A stretch of 64,000 nt of DNA, from positions 1,736,001-1,800,000 of the forward strand of contig NZ_JQNQ01000001.1 in the NCBI RefSeq assembly GCF_000745315.1, read 5' to 3'. Below are positions 54,205 through 62,959 of the stretch, one piece after another. A program made the translations under genes and the position numbers. Every line of letters starts with the position of its first letter. Position 1 is the stretch's first letter. The notes under the pieces were generated by a model. It made no database searches. It saw nothing but the letters and a program-made list of their open reading frames with translations, and was not told the origin of the DNA. The DNA comes from Salegentibacter sp. Hel_I_6. Its GTDB lineage: Bacteria > Bacteroidota > Bacteroidia > Flavobacteriales > Flavobacteriaceae.

Positions 54205-55800
54205 TCAGTCCGGGATTAAATCCCGCAACTCACCCAAGGTATTTGCTTCGTGTATATTTTTATCGGTTCGCCAGCGTACCATTCTTGGAAAACGGGTTGC
54301 TACTCCGCTTTTATGGCGTTTGGATTCTGCTATACCCTCAAAAGCGATTTCAAAAACATGGTGTGGAGTTACGCTTCTAACAGGGCCAAACCTCTCTAAA
54401 GTGTTTTTCTTGATCCAATTATCCAGTTTTCTAAATTCGGCATCGGTTAAACCGGAATAGGCTTTGGCAAAAGTCACCAGTTCTTTTTTATCATCATCCC
54501 ATAATCCGAAAGTATAATCGGTAAATAAATTGCTTCGCCTACCGTGACCACGCATGGCATAAGTGAGGACTGCATCTACCGTAAGCGGATCTACTTTCCA
54601 CTTCCACCAATCGCCTTTTTTTCTTCCTACTAAATATGGCGAATCCAGTCTTTTCAACATCAATCCTTCCGATTTTTCTTCCCGGGCACGCTCGCGTTCT
54701 TCAGCAACTTCAGACCAGTTTTTAAAAGAAATTCGCTCTGATAAATGCAAGGGAATTTCTTCCGCAGCAACTTCAGCATAAAGTTTTTCCAGGAGCTTTC
54801 TTCGTTTAGCAAAAGCCTCAGTACGAATATCTTTTCCTTTCCATTCCAAAACGTCGTAAGCTTTTAGAATTACCGGGGTTTTCTCCAGTAATTTTTTACT
54901 GATATTTTTTCTTCCTATTCGGGTTTGCAGATCTTTAAAAGTTCCGATTTTTCCTTTTGGAAATGGCAGAATTTCTCCGTCTATTACCGTTCCATTGGGT
55001 ACTTTACCTATAAATGCTTCAAATTCGGGATATTTATCGGTTACCAGTTCTTCCCCGCGGCTCCAAACAAAAAGTTCATCATTTCGCACAATCACCTGGG
55101 ATCGGATGCCATCCCATTTATGCTCTGCACTCCAATTGGCTACATCTCCCAAGTCTTCAACTTCTCCATCTATTGCGTAGGCCAGGTAAAACGGATAAGG
55201 TTTTGATAAATAATCTTCTTCGTTTTCTTCTAAGATCAGTTTTTTGAACGTAGTTTTTTCAGGTTTCCAATTGCCCATCATTTTATAAGCAAGAATATCC
55301 TCGTCTATATCAGTTGCTTTTGAAAGTGCACGGGTCATTAATTTTTGACTCACCCCAATTCTAAAACTACCGGTGATGAGTTTGGTAAATACAAACCGTT
55401 CGTAATAATTAAGCTCCAGCCAGTTTTTATGTAAGTAATCCTTCTTTTCTGTTTCTGTTTTGGGTTTTAATTCCAGTATTTCCTGAAGAAATTGATTCAG
55501 ACTTTTTTCTGAAGACTCTTCTGCCGGTGGAATAACTAGCGCGATTGTTTCGGCCAGATCGCCTACAATATGATAAGATTCTTCAAATAGCCACAAAGGA
55601 ATATTAGCCAGTTCTGAAGCCCACTGGCGCATTAAAGTAGTGTTCACAGGTCTTGGCGGGCGGCGATGTGACAAAATAGCGATGGTCCAAACCTTGTCCT
55701 TATCCTGAGCATTTTTAAAATAATGTGTTAAGGCCGCAACTTTTAAGGTAGTTTTATTGGTGCTGTCCAGGGTTTTTATAAGCTCTGCAAAGTCCTTCAT
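54205..55800 (-). CDS. ATP-dependent DNA ligase (damage-response type)
   Basis: A 531-residue ligase with an N-terminal helical DNA-binding domain, the nucleotidyl-transfer motif with Lys228 (EHKWDGIRSQ), motifs near VIDGEILPF and SEGLMLKR, and a C-terminal OB fold (KGDWWKWKVD through HVFEIAFEGI). It is the ligase of the three-gene ligase-associated DNA damage response set and overlaps nothing. NAD-dependent LigA is not in the window. Confidence 0.94.
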   Translation of the reverse strand: MKDFAELIKTLDSTNKTTLKVAALTHYFKNAQDKDKVWTIAILSHRRPPRPVNTTLMRQWASELANIPLWLFEESYHIVGDLAETIALVIPPAEESSEKSLNQFLQEILELKPKTETEKKDYLHKNWLELNYYERFVFTKLITGSFRIGVSQKLMTRALSKATDIDEDILAYKMMGNWKPEKTTFKKLILEENEEDYLSKPYPFYLAYAIDGEVEDLGDVANWSAEHKWDGIRSQVIVRNDELFVWSRGEELVTDKYPEFEAFIGKVPNGTVIDGEILPFPKGKIGTFKDLQTRIGRKNISKKLLEKTPVILKAYDVLEWKGKDIRTEAFAKRRKLLEKLYAEVAAEEIPLHLSERISFKNWSEVAEERERAREEKSEGLMLKRLDSPYLVGRKKGDWWKWKVDPLTVDAVLTYAMRGHGRRSNLFTDYTFGLWDDDKKELVTFAKAYSGLTDAEFRKLDNWIKKNTLERFGPVRSVTPHHVFEIAFEGIAESKRHKSGVATRFPRMVRWRTDKNIHEANTLGELRDLIPD

Positions 55801-55849
55801 TTTAGTTTAGTTTATTTACTTATCGACTGCGTTTGAAGTGACAAAGCAT

Positions 55850-56869
55850 TTAGTTTTCGATTTCTTTTTTCGATTCTTCCTCTCCCATTTCTCCTTCATA
55901 TTGTGTTTCTTCAGTTCGGGCATCATAGCCTAATTCTCTTAGATAGCGTGAGAAAATATCGGTATAACCGTGGGTGCAGATCACTTTTTCGGCCCCGGTA
56001 GCTTTTATAGATTTCAAAAGTCCCTGCCAGTCGCAATGATCAGATAAAACAAAACCACGGTCTATGGCACGTCTTCTTCGGGCTCCGCGAAATGTCATCC
56101 AGCCACTTGCAGAAGCTGTAACATAAGGCACCATTTTTTTAATCCAGGGGCTGCCGTGGGCACTTGGAGGAGCCACCACGATATTTCCTTTAAATTCATT
56201 CTTTTTGGTATCACGGGTAACCAGAGTGGTTTCGGGCATTTCAGATAAAGGACGAATCACCTCTGTCATATTTTCTATTGCTCCGTGTGTATAAATTTTA
56301 CCGATAGAAGTGTCGAGATGTTTCAGCAAACGCTGTGCTTTTCCGAGGGAGTATCCAAAGATCACAGAGGTTCTCCCATCTTCTTTATTTTGCTGCCACC
56401 AGTTATTAATATCGGTAAAAACTTCCGCTTGCGGCTGCCACTTAAAAGCGGGTAATCCAAAAGTACATTCGGTGATAAATGTGTGACATTTTACCGGTTC
56501 ATAGGGTACGGCCACACCATCTTCTTCATCTTTATAATCGCCGGTAAAAACCCAAACCTCACCTTTGTGCTCTACCCTAATCTGCGAAGAACCAATAATA
56601 TGCCCGGCGGGATGCAAAGAAAATTTCACCCCGTTAATTGTAAATGTTTCATTCCATTCTTTCCCGGAAACTTCAATTTCTCCCAGGCGATACTTTATAA
56701 TTGGTACATTGCTGTGATGCGTAATATATTTTTTGTGCCCCCAGCGGGAATGATCGGCATGGCCGTGGGAAATAATGGCTTTATCTACCGGTTTCCATGG
56801 ATCCAGGTAAACATCTGCCGCTTCGCAGTAAATTCCTTTTTTATTAAAGACAAGTAATGGTGCTTTCAT
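55850..56869 (-). CDS. Ligase-associated DNA damage response exonuclease (metallo-beta-lactamase fold)
   Basis: A 339-residue MBL-fold nuclease with SHGHADHSRWGH (34-45), a further HPAGHIIGSSQI, and the beta-CASP-type HGYTDIFSRYLRELG near the end. It lies upstream of the ligase (49 bases) in the same direction and processes DNA ends in this system, as inferred from family association. Confidence 0.9.
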   Translation of the reverse strand: MKAPLLVFNKKGIYCEAADVYLDPWKPVDKAIISHGHADHSRWGHKKYITHHSNVPIIKYRLGEIEVSGKEWNETFTINGVKFSLHPAGHIIGSSQIRVEHKGEVWVFTGDYKDEEDGVAVPYEPVKCHTFITECTFGLPAFKWQPQAEVFTDINNWWQQNKEDGRTSVIFGYSLGKAQRLLKHLDTSIGKIYTHGAIENMTEVIRPLSEMPETTLVTRDTKKNEFKGNIVVAPPSAHGSPWIKKMVPYVTASASGWMTFRGARRRRAIDRGFVLSDHCDWQGLLKSIKATGAEKVICTHGYTDIFSRYLRELGYDARTEETQYEGEMGEEESKKEIEN

Positions 56870-56968
56870 TTTATTGATACTTAAATTGAAATTACCTAAA
56901 ATGAAAGGCTTAGAAAAAGGATTAAGAAAAGATTAGCGATTGATTAAAACCTGAATTTTTAGAGGATT

Positions 56969-57004
56969 TTTGATGAAAAATACTTTAAGCTTTAAGTATC
57001 TTTG
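56969..57004 (+). promoter_or_regulatory. Bacteroidetes-type promoter of the TerB-like gene
   Basis: TTTG (56969-56972) and TATCTTTG (56997-57004), spacing 24, lie 20 bases before the ATG at 57024 and argue for that start. Confidence 0.5.
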
Positions 57005-57023
57005 CGGTATAAATATTTTAAAA

Positions 57024-57446
57024 ATGTCATTTTCAGATTTATTTGATTCGGGAGAACATCTTCGCAATATAAACCACTTCGCTTCAATAGTAAATCTTGC
57101 CAGTGTGGACGGTGAGATTAATGAAAGAGAGCGTGTACTTTTAGAGCGATTTGCACGTAAGCTCGATATTAGCAAACAGGAATATAAAATGGTTATCAAA
57201 AACCCTAAGGAATTTCCTATTAGTGCTTATAACAGTAGTGAAAAGCGTCTTGAACGACTGCATGATCTTTTTAAGATAATTTTTGCCGATAATGAAATAG
57301 ATAAGGAAGAGGAAGCACTTATTAAGCGTTATGCTATTGGTCTTGGTTTTTCTACTGCAACCGCTGAAAAAATTATAAAAAGATCTATTCAAATATTTAG
57401 CGGGCAATTAAATTTTGAGGATTACCAATACCTTTTGGATAAATAG
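57024..57446 (+). CDS. TerB-like domain protein
   Basis: A 140-residue all-helical protein with the two acidic metal-binding loops of the TerB fold (VDGEINERER and ADNEIDKEEE). I choose ATG at 57024 (MSFSDLFDSG) because the promoter's -7 box would lie within the gene if the upstream TTG at 56970 were used. TerB domains are found in tellurite resistance and in chaperone-like or surveillance roles; no ter genes are near. Confidence 0.84.
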   Translation: MSFSDLFDSGEHLRNINHFASIVNLASVDGEINERERVLLERFARKLDISKQEYKMVIKNPKEFPISAYNSSEKRLERLHDLFKIIFADNEIDKEEEALIKRYAIGLGFSTATAEKIIKRSIQIFSGQLNFEDYQYLLDK

Positions 57447-57474
57447 CCTGAAAAAATAGGCCCCAACTTAAATT

Positions 57475-57522
57475 TATTTCAGCTTCTAAAGAAGGTAGCC
57501 CCTCAATTTAGAAGCCGAAATA
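57475..57522. terminator. Long hairpin between terB-like gene and fbp (convergent)
   Basis: A 16-bp stem with one mismatch (57475-57490 and 57507-57522), loop 16 bases, between two convergent genes. The T-rich tract after it is weak (AATTTTAG), so the terminator reading is tentative. Confidence 0.45.
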
Positions 57523-57544
57523 ATTTTAGCCCTCTTTTATTTCT

Positions 57545-58552
57545 CTAGCTATACTTCTGCATAAATTCTTCAGCTTTTGCTACCATATTTTTACTTCCGC
57601 AGAAAAAAGGCGCTCGCTGGTGCAATTCTGTGGGCTCAATATCCATGATTCGGGTAAATCCGTCGCTGGCTTTACCGCCAGCCTGTTCAACGATAAAAGC
57701 CATAGGGTTACACTCGTAAAGCAACCTTAGTTTTCCATTATTTGCTTTAGAACTTTTAGGATAAATAAAAATCCCACCTTTAATCATATTCCTGTGAATA
57801 TCTGAAACCATAGAACCAATATACCTGGAAGTGTAAGGCCTGTCACCTTCTTCTTCCTGGCAATACTTAATGTACTTCTTTACACCTTCAGGAAAATGCA
57901 CGTAATTACCTTCATTCATAGAATAAATATTTCCATTCTCAGGAAATTTCATATCTGGATGTGATAAATACCAGGATCCAAGGGCTGGATTCAAGGTAAA
58001 CCCGTTCACCCCACAACCCGTTGTATAAACAAGCATCGTTGAAGTCCCGTAAATAATATAACCGGCAGCCACTTGTTTATTACCGGGCTGTAAAAAATCT
58101 TCGTTGGTGACCGGCGTTCCAATTGGTGTTACCCTACGATATATAGAAAAAATAGTCCCAACAGATACGTTTACATCAATATTGGAGCTTCCGTCAAGCG
58201 GATCCATAAGCACCACGTACTTGTTTTGGTTATCATTATTTTTTCCTGAAATAGTTATAAAATCGTCGTTTTCTTCTGAAGCGATACCACACACGATTTC
58301 CCTATTAATCAATGTTTGAATAAAAGTTTCGTTAGCGTAAACATCCAGTTTTTGTTGATCTTCCCCCTGGATATTAGTTTCACCGTGTAACCCCAGAATA
58401 TCAACCAGTCCGGCTTTATTAACCTCGTGATTTACCACTTTAGCTGCCAGGCGTAAAGACCTTATTAAGCGGGAAAGCTCTCCCGAAGAATAAGGAAACG
58501 CCTCCTGATTTTCTATAATAAATTCGCCTAAAGTTTGATTTTTCTTAACCAT
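57545..58552 (-). CDS. fbp: Fructose-1,6-bisphosphatase class I
   Basis: A gluconeogenic phosphatase of 335 residues with the metal-binding MDPLDGSSNID (Asp117-Asp120) and Glu93/Glu94, plus the substrate-contacting LLYECNPMAF and AGGKASDGF. Start is ATG at 58552. The flanking intergenic region 58553-58752 is AT-rich. Confidence 0.95.
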   Translation of the reverse strand: MVKKNQTLGEFIIENQEAFPYSSGELSRLIRSLRLAAKVVNHEVNKAGLVDILGLHGETNIQGEDQQKLDVYANETFIQTLINREIVCGIASEENDDFITISGKNNDNQNKYVVLMDPLDGSSNIDVNVSVGTIFSIYRRVTPIGTPVTNEDFLQPGNKQVAAGYIIYGTSTMLVYTTGCGVNGFTLNPALGSWYLSHPDMKFPENGNIYSMNEGNYVHFPEGVKKYIKYCQEEEGDRPYTSRYIGSMVSDIHRNMIKGGIFIYPKSSKANNGKLRLLYECNPMAFIVEQAGGKASDGFTRIMDIEPTELHQRAPFFCGSKNMVAKAEEFMQKYS

Positions 58553-58577
58553 TTTGAACCAATATCGTTATTTGCTT

Positions 58578-58585
58578 CAAAATTA
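58578..58585 (-). promoter_or_regulatory. -7 box upstream of fbp
   Basis: TAATTTTG on the minus strand, 26 bases before the start codon; no clear -33 element. Confidence 0.35.
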
Positions 58586-58726
58586 TTCATTTTTTTCAGT
58601 TACTAAAACGTTTTCGCTATAATATATCGAAATTTCACAAAAATATAGTTCGTCAAAATTTAAGTCTCTTATTTCTAATTTTGTATGTAAATATTTTAGA
58701 ATTATCTGCTTTGGAATTTCATTCTT

Positions 58727-58734
58727 TACCTTTG
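58727..58734 (+). promoter_or_regulatory. -7 box upstream of first GNAT gene
   Basis: TACCTTTG, 19 bases before the ATG. A matching box precedes the second GNAT gene (59284-59291), consistent with separate promoters. Confidence 0.45.
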
Positions 58735-58752
58735 TAGATAAAGCAATTTGAA

Positions 58753-59235
58753 ATGGAATTTAAAATTAGAAAAGCAAGACCGGAAGATATGACGGCAGTT
58801 TTAGAACTTATAAAAGAATTGGCTGAATTTGAAAAAGAACCTGACGCGGTAATAATTTCAGCAGAAGATCTTAAAAGAGATGGTTTTGGAGAAAGCCCTT
58901 CATTTACCTGTTTTGTTGCTGAAATGGCAGGGAAAATTGAAGGAATGGCTCTATGCTATTTTAGATATTCTACCTGGAAAGGAAAAACCATTCACCTTGA
59001 AGATCTGGTAGTAAGAGAAAATATGCGCGGTAAAGGTTTGGGAAATGCACTTTACAAGCGTGTAATTGAATTTGCTAAAGAGCAGGGCGTAAAACGTACC
59101 GAATGGGTAGTTTTAGACTGGAACACTCACGCACGTGATTTCTACAGTCGTAGTGGTGCTACCGTATTTACCGACTGGTGTACCGTGCAAATGGAAGAGC
59201 AAGCAATGGATAAATTTCTTGATAAATCACGTTAA
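58753..59235 (+). CDS. GNAT acetyltransferase, first copy
   Basis: A 160-residue GCN5-type protein with the acetyl-CoA-binding motif RGKGLGNALYKRVIE and the LEDLVVRENM strand. It resembles spermidine/thialysine acetyltransferase types by the WKGKTIHLEDL sequence, and a paralogue follows at 59308. Substrate unknown. Confidence 0.88.
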   Translation: MEFKIRKARPEDMTAVLELIKELAEFEKEPDAVIISAEDLKRDGFGESPSFTCFVAEMAGKIEGMALCYFRYSTWKGKTIHLEDLVVRENMRGKGLGNALYKRVIEFAKEQGVKRTEWVVLDWNTHARDFYSRSGATVFTDWCTVQMEEQAMDKFLDKSR

Positions 59236-59283
59236 TAATACGCTAAGCCGTTTCAATTAGCCCATTTTATTAAAATCTATTCC

Positions 59284-59291
59284 TACTTTTG
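59284..59291 (+). promoter_or_regulatory. -7 box upstream of second GNAT gene
   Basis: TACTTTTG, 17 bases before the ATG. Confidence 0.45.
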
Positions 59292-59307
59292 TAGAAACAC
59301 CAAACTT

Positions 59308-59778
59308 ATGGAATACGTTATACGCGAAGCTAAGCGGGAAGATATGCCCGCAGTTTTGGAACTTATAAAAGAGCTTGCCAGTTACGAAGGCGCAGCAAAT
59401 CAGGTTGAAATTCACGTTAGTGATCTTGAGCACGAAGGCTTTGATGAAGGCAATTTTAAATGTTTTGTTGCCGAAGTAGAAGGTAAAATTGAAGGAATGG
59501 CCCTGGTTTACTTTAGGTTTTCTACCTGGAAAGGTCGCACTGTGCATCTTGAAGATCTAATTGTTAGAGAGAGTATGCGAGGTACGGGACTTGGTGGCGC
59601 CCTCTACAAAAGAGTGGTGAAATATGGTCACGAAAATAGCGTTAGAAGAGTAGAGTGGGTAGTTTCTGAAGGGAACAAGAATGCCCAAGAATTCTATGAA
59701 AATACCGGGGCAGATATCAAGAAAAACTGGTACACTGTACATATGGATGAAACCGGAATTCAGAAAAATATCGATTAA
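59308..59778 (+). CDS. GNAT acetyltransferase, second copy
   Basis: A 156-residue paralogue of the preceding gene with the same core (STWKGRTVHLEDLIVRES and RGTGLGGALYKRV). The C-terminal parts differ more (DETGIQKNID here), which suggests divergent substrates. It starts 73 bases after the first and lies 6 bases before aspartate kinase, so it may be co-transcribed with it. Confidence 0.88.
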   Translation: MEYVIREAKREDMPAVLELIKELASYEGAANQVEIHVSDLEHEGFDEGNFKCFVAEVEGKIEGMALVYFRFSTWKGRTVHLEDLIVRESMRGTGLGGALYKRVVKYGHENSVRRVEWVVSEGNKNAQEFYENTGADIKKNWYTVHMDETGIQKNID

Positions 59779-59784
59779 AATTTT

Positions 59785-61035
59785 ATGAAGGTTTTTAAGT
59801 TTGGAGGCGCATCGGTAAAAGATGCAGCCGGGGTAAAAAATGTTCAAAATGTTTTAGAAAAAACCGGGAATGGCCCAAAAGTGATTGTGATTTCGGCAAT
59901 GGGTAAAACCACCAATGCCCTGGAAATTGTTATTAAAGATTATCTTTTTGAAAAAAAAGTTCCAAAAAGTCTTAAAACCGTTGAAGATGATCATTTTCAA
60001 ATAATCAACGAACTTTTCTTAGATACCAATGCCCCAATCTTTAATAAAATAAAGAACTTATTTACTGAACTTAGAAATTTTCTTCAGCATAATAAATCTG
60101 AGCAATACGACTTTGTTTACGATCAGGTAATTTGCTACGGTGAGTTGGTTTCTACAACCATTGTGAGTGATTATTTGAATTCTCAAAACATACATAATAA
60201 TTGGTTAGATGCCCGGGATTTTATAAAAACCGATAGTGTTTACCGGGATGCCGGTGTAAACTGGGAAGAAACTCAAGAAATTATTCAGGAAAAATTAGAT
60301 ATAAAACGTGTAAATATCACCCAGGGTTTTATAGGGTCAGACTCTAACAATTTTACCACCACCTTGGGCCGCGAAGGAAGTGATTATTCCGCCGCCATTT
60401 TTGCTTATTGTTTAAATGCTGAAAATGTAACTATCTGGAAAGATGTACCGGGAGTTTTAAATGCCGATCCTCGAGAATTTAAAAATCCTGAACTTTTACA
60501 ACATATTTCTTATGAAGAAGCTATTGAACTCGCATTCTACGGCGCTTCGGTAATTCATCCCAAAACTTTACAACCGCTGCAACAGAAGGAAATTCCGCTC
60601 TATGTGAAACCTTTTCTAAAACCGGAAAGTGAGGGAACCAAAGTAGGAAAAGGCCAGCTTATTTTTCCTGAAATCCCATGTTTTATCGTTAAAAAAGACC
60701 TGGTTCTAATTTCATTATCTACACTGGATTTTTCATTTATGGTAGAGGAAAATATCAGCGAGGTGTTTAGGCTTTTTCATCAATATCAGATGAAAGTCGA
60801 TTTAATTCAGAATTCAGCCATTAGTTTTTCGGTTTGTGTAGATAATAAATTCAACCAATTAGAAAAATTACTTCAGCATTTAAAAGCCAGGTTTAAAGTA
60901 AGTTTTGTGCCGGGAGTTTCTTTATATACCATAAGACACTTTAACGAGGAAGCGAAAAAAAGCCTTGAAAAAGATAAAGAAATACTGCTAAAACAGTTAA
61001 CTCATAACACGCTTCAAATTGTAACCCGTAATTAA
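59785..61035 (+). CDS. Aspartate kinase
   Basis: A 416-residue single-function aspartokinase, first enzyme of lysine/threonine/methionine synthesis. It has KFGGASVKDA (4-13), the TLGREGSDYSAAI substrate region and a C-terminal ACT-type regulatory part. No other amino-acid gene is adjacent, so its regulation is presumably by feedback through the ACT domain. Confidence 0.94.
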   Translation: MKVFKFGGASVKDAAGVKNVQNVLEKTGNGPKVIVISAMGKTTNALEIVIKDYLFEKKVPKSLKTVEDDHFQIINELFLDTNAPIFNKIKNLFTELRNFLQHNKSEQYDFVYDQVICYGELVSTTIVSDYLNSQNIHNNWLDARDFIKTDSVYRDAGVNWEETQEIIQEKLDIKRVNITQGFIGSDSNNFTTTLGREGSDYSAAIFAYCLNAENVTIWKDVPGVLNADPREFKNPELLQHISYEEAIELAFYGASVIHPKTLQPLQQKEIPLYVKPFLKPESEGTKVGKGQLIFPEIPCFIVKKDLVLISLSTLDFSFMVEENISEVFRLFHQYQMKVDLIQNSAISFSVCVDNKFNQLEKLLQHLKARFKVSFVPGVSLYTIRHFNEEAKKSLEKDKEILLKQLTHNTLQIVTRN

Positions 61036-61068
61036 AATTCTATCTTTAATCTTATTAATTAAATTTAA

Positions 61069-62871
61069 ATGGGAATTGTAAGCGCCAGGGAAGTAGCCAA
61101 AGTAATGAACCTCCAAAAACTGGGTCCTGTGGGAACCTCAATTGGGTGGTTAATTCTTAGAACTACCAAACTTTCCAGGCTGAACAAAGAGTATCAAAAA
61201 CGAAAAAGCTTAAACGGAATAGATTTTATAGATTCAATTTTAGAAGGTTTTGAGATTGATTTTGATATTCCGGAAAAAGATCTGAAACGAATTCCAAAAT
61301 CGGGTCCATTTATCACCATTTCAAATCATCCGCTAGGCGGGATTGATGGAATGATTTTGATGAAATTAATGCTGCAGCAGCGTTCAGATTATAAGGTTAT
61401 CGCAAATTTCCTACTTCATCGTTTAGACCCCTTGAAGCCTTACATAATGCCGGTAAATCCTTTTGAAGATCATAAAGATGCTAAATCGAGTTTAGGCGGA
61501 ATTAAAGAAGCTATTTCCCATTTAAAGGAAGGACATGCACTGGGAATGTTCCCGGCGGGAGAGGTTTCCACGCATAAAGATGAAAGATTAATTGTAGACA
61601 AGCCCTGGGAACCGGCAGCAATGAAGCTTATTCAAAAAGCCAAAGTACCGGTAGTGCCAATTTATTTTCACGCCAAGAATTCCACTTTTTTCTACCGCCT
61701 GGCATCGATGAACGATATTTTTCGCACCGCCAAACTTCCGAGCGAAATGCTTACCCAAAAGAAGCGAAAAATAAAAGTACGCATTGGAAATCCAATATCG
61801 GTAGAAGATCAATTGGAGCATACTAATTTGGAAGCGTTCACGGCTTTTTTACGCCGAAAAACTTATATGCTCGCTAACGTTTTTGAAAAGAAAAAGCTTT
61901 TTGAAAAAATCCCAAGAAATCTAAAATTACCAAAAAGCCCGAAAAAGATTGGCAAGGAGACGGAAGAAATTTTGATGGAGACCGAAGTCGAGAACTGCCG
62001 AAGAATGGATAAACGGTTGCTATCCAGCAAGAATTATGAAGTTTTTTTGGCAAAAAAAGAGGTTATTCCGCATATTGTAGCCGAACTTGGAAGACTTCGA
62101 GAAATCACCTTTAGAGCAATAGGTGAAGGCACCAACAATGCTACCGATCTTGATAAATTTGACGAATATTATTACCATTTATTTTTATGGGATAATGAAG
62201 CTAAAAAAGTAGCCGGCGCTTACCGTATGGGAATGGGAAATGAAATTTATGCAAGGCATGGGATTGACGGGTTTTACCTTCAGGAATTATTTAGATTTGA
62301 GCCCGAATTGCATAAAATGATGAGCCAGTCTATAGAAATGGGCCGCGCTTTCATCATTAAAGAATATCAACAAAAACCTATGCCGTTATTTTTACTCTGG
62401 AAAGGTATTGTACATTGTACCCTACGTTTTCCCGAGCATAAGTACTTGATTGGCGGAGTAAGCATCAGCAATAAATTCTCAAATTTTTCAAAATCGCTGA
62501 TGATCGAGTTTATGAAATCTCATTATTACGATCCTTATGTAGCGCAATATATTAAGCCGAAAAAAGAGTTTAAAGTAAAACTAAAAGACGCCGATAAAGA
62601 TTTCGTTTTTGACGCCAGTGAAGCCGATCTTAATAAATTCGATAAAATTATTGATGAAATTGAACCCGAAAATATGCGCCTTCCGGTATTAATCAAGAAG
62701 TATATCAAGCAAAATGCGAAGGTGGTGGCTTTTAATGTAGATCCGCTATTCAATAATGCAGTAGACGGTTTAATGTATATTAGAATTGCAGATTTACCTG
62801 AAAGTACGGTAAAACCGGTGATGGAAGAATTTCAGAAAGAACTGGAAGCAAAGTTCAATTTAGAGCATTAA
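61069..62871 (+). CDS. OlsF-like two-domain acyltransferase
   Basis: A 600-residue protein with an N-terminal PlsC-type O-acyltransferase domain (NHPLGGIDG at 86-94 with His and Asp; FPAGEVST later) and a C-terminal GNAT-like N-acyltransferase domain (AGAYRMGMGNEIYARHGIDG, then LFRFEPELHKMM). This layout matches OlsF, which makes ornithine lipids in one protein. Bacteroidota also make glycine lipids from related enzymes, so the head-group amino acid is not certain. It begins 33 bases after aspartate kinase. Confidence 0.85.
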   Translation: MGIVSAREVAKVMNLQKLGPVGTSIGWLILRTTKLSRLNKEYQKRKSLNGIDFIDSILEGFEIDFDIPEKDLKRIPKSGPFITISNHPLGGIDGMILMKLMLQQRSDYKVIANFLLHRLDPLKPYIMPVNPFEDHKDAKSSLGGIKEAISHLKEGHALGMFPAGEVSTHKDERLIVDKPWEPAAMKLIQKAKVPVVPIYFHAKNSTFFYRLASMNDIFRTAKLPSEMLTQKKRKIKVRIGNPISVEDQLEHTNLEAFTAFLRRKTYMLANVFEKKKLFEKIPRNLKLPKSPKKIGKETEEILMETEVENCRRMDKRLLSSKNYEVFLAKKEVIPHIVAELGRLREITFRAIGEGTNNATDLDKFDEYYYHLFLWDNEAKKVAGAYRMGMGNEIYARHGIDGFYLQELFRFEPELHKMMSQSIEMGRAFIIKEYQQKPMPLFLLWKGIVHCTLRFPEHKYLIGGVSISNKFSNFSKSLMIEFMKSHYYDPYVAQYIKPKKEFKVKLKDADKDFVFDASEADLNKFDKIIDEIEPENMRLPVLIKKYIKQNAKVVAFNVDPLFNNAVDGLMYIRIADLPESTVKPVMEEFQKELEAKFNLEH

Positions 62872-62959
62872 GCTGTTAATTTCATGTTATTCTGAAGTAA
62901 TCATTATGAAGGTTTTTAATTCATCCTTATCTTCAATTTGATTAAAATTATAAGAAAGA

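Noticed and set aside
53599..54207. Insertion sequence or CRISPR-like array around the DUF559 gene
   Set aside because: No transposase, terminal inverted repeats or target duplication; only two repeat copies with a gene between them, not regular spacers.
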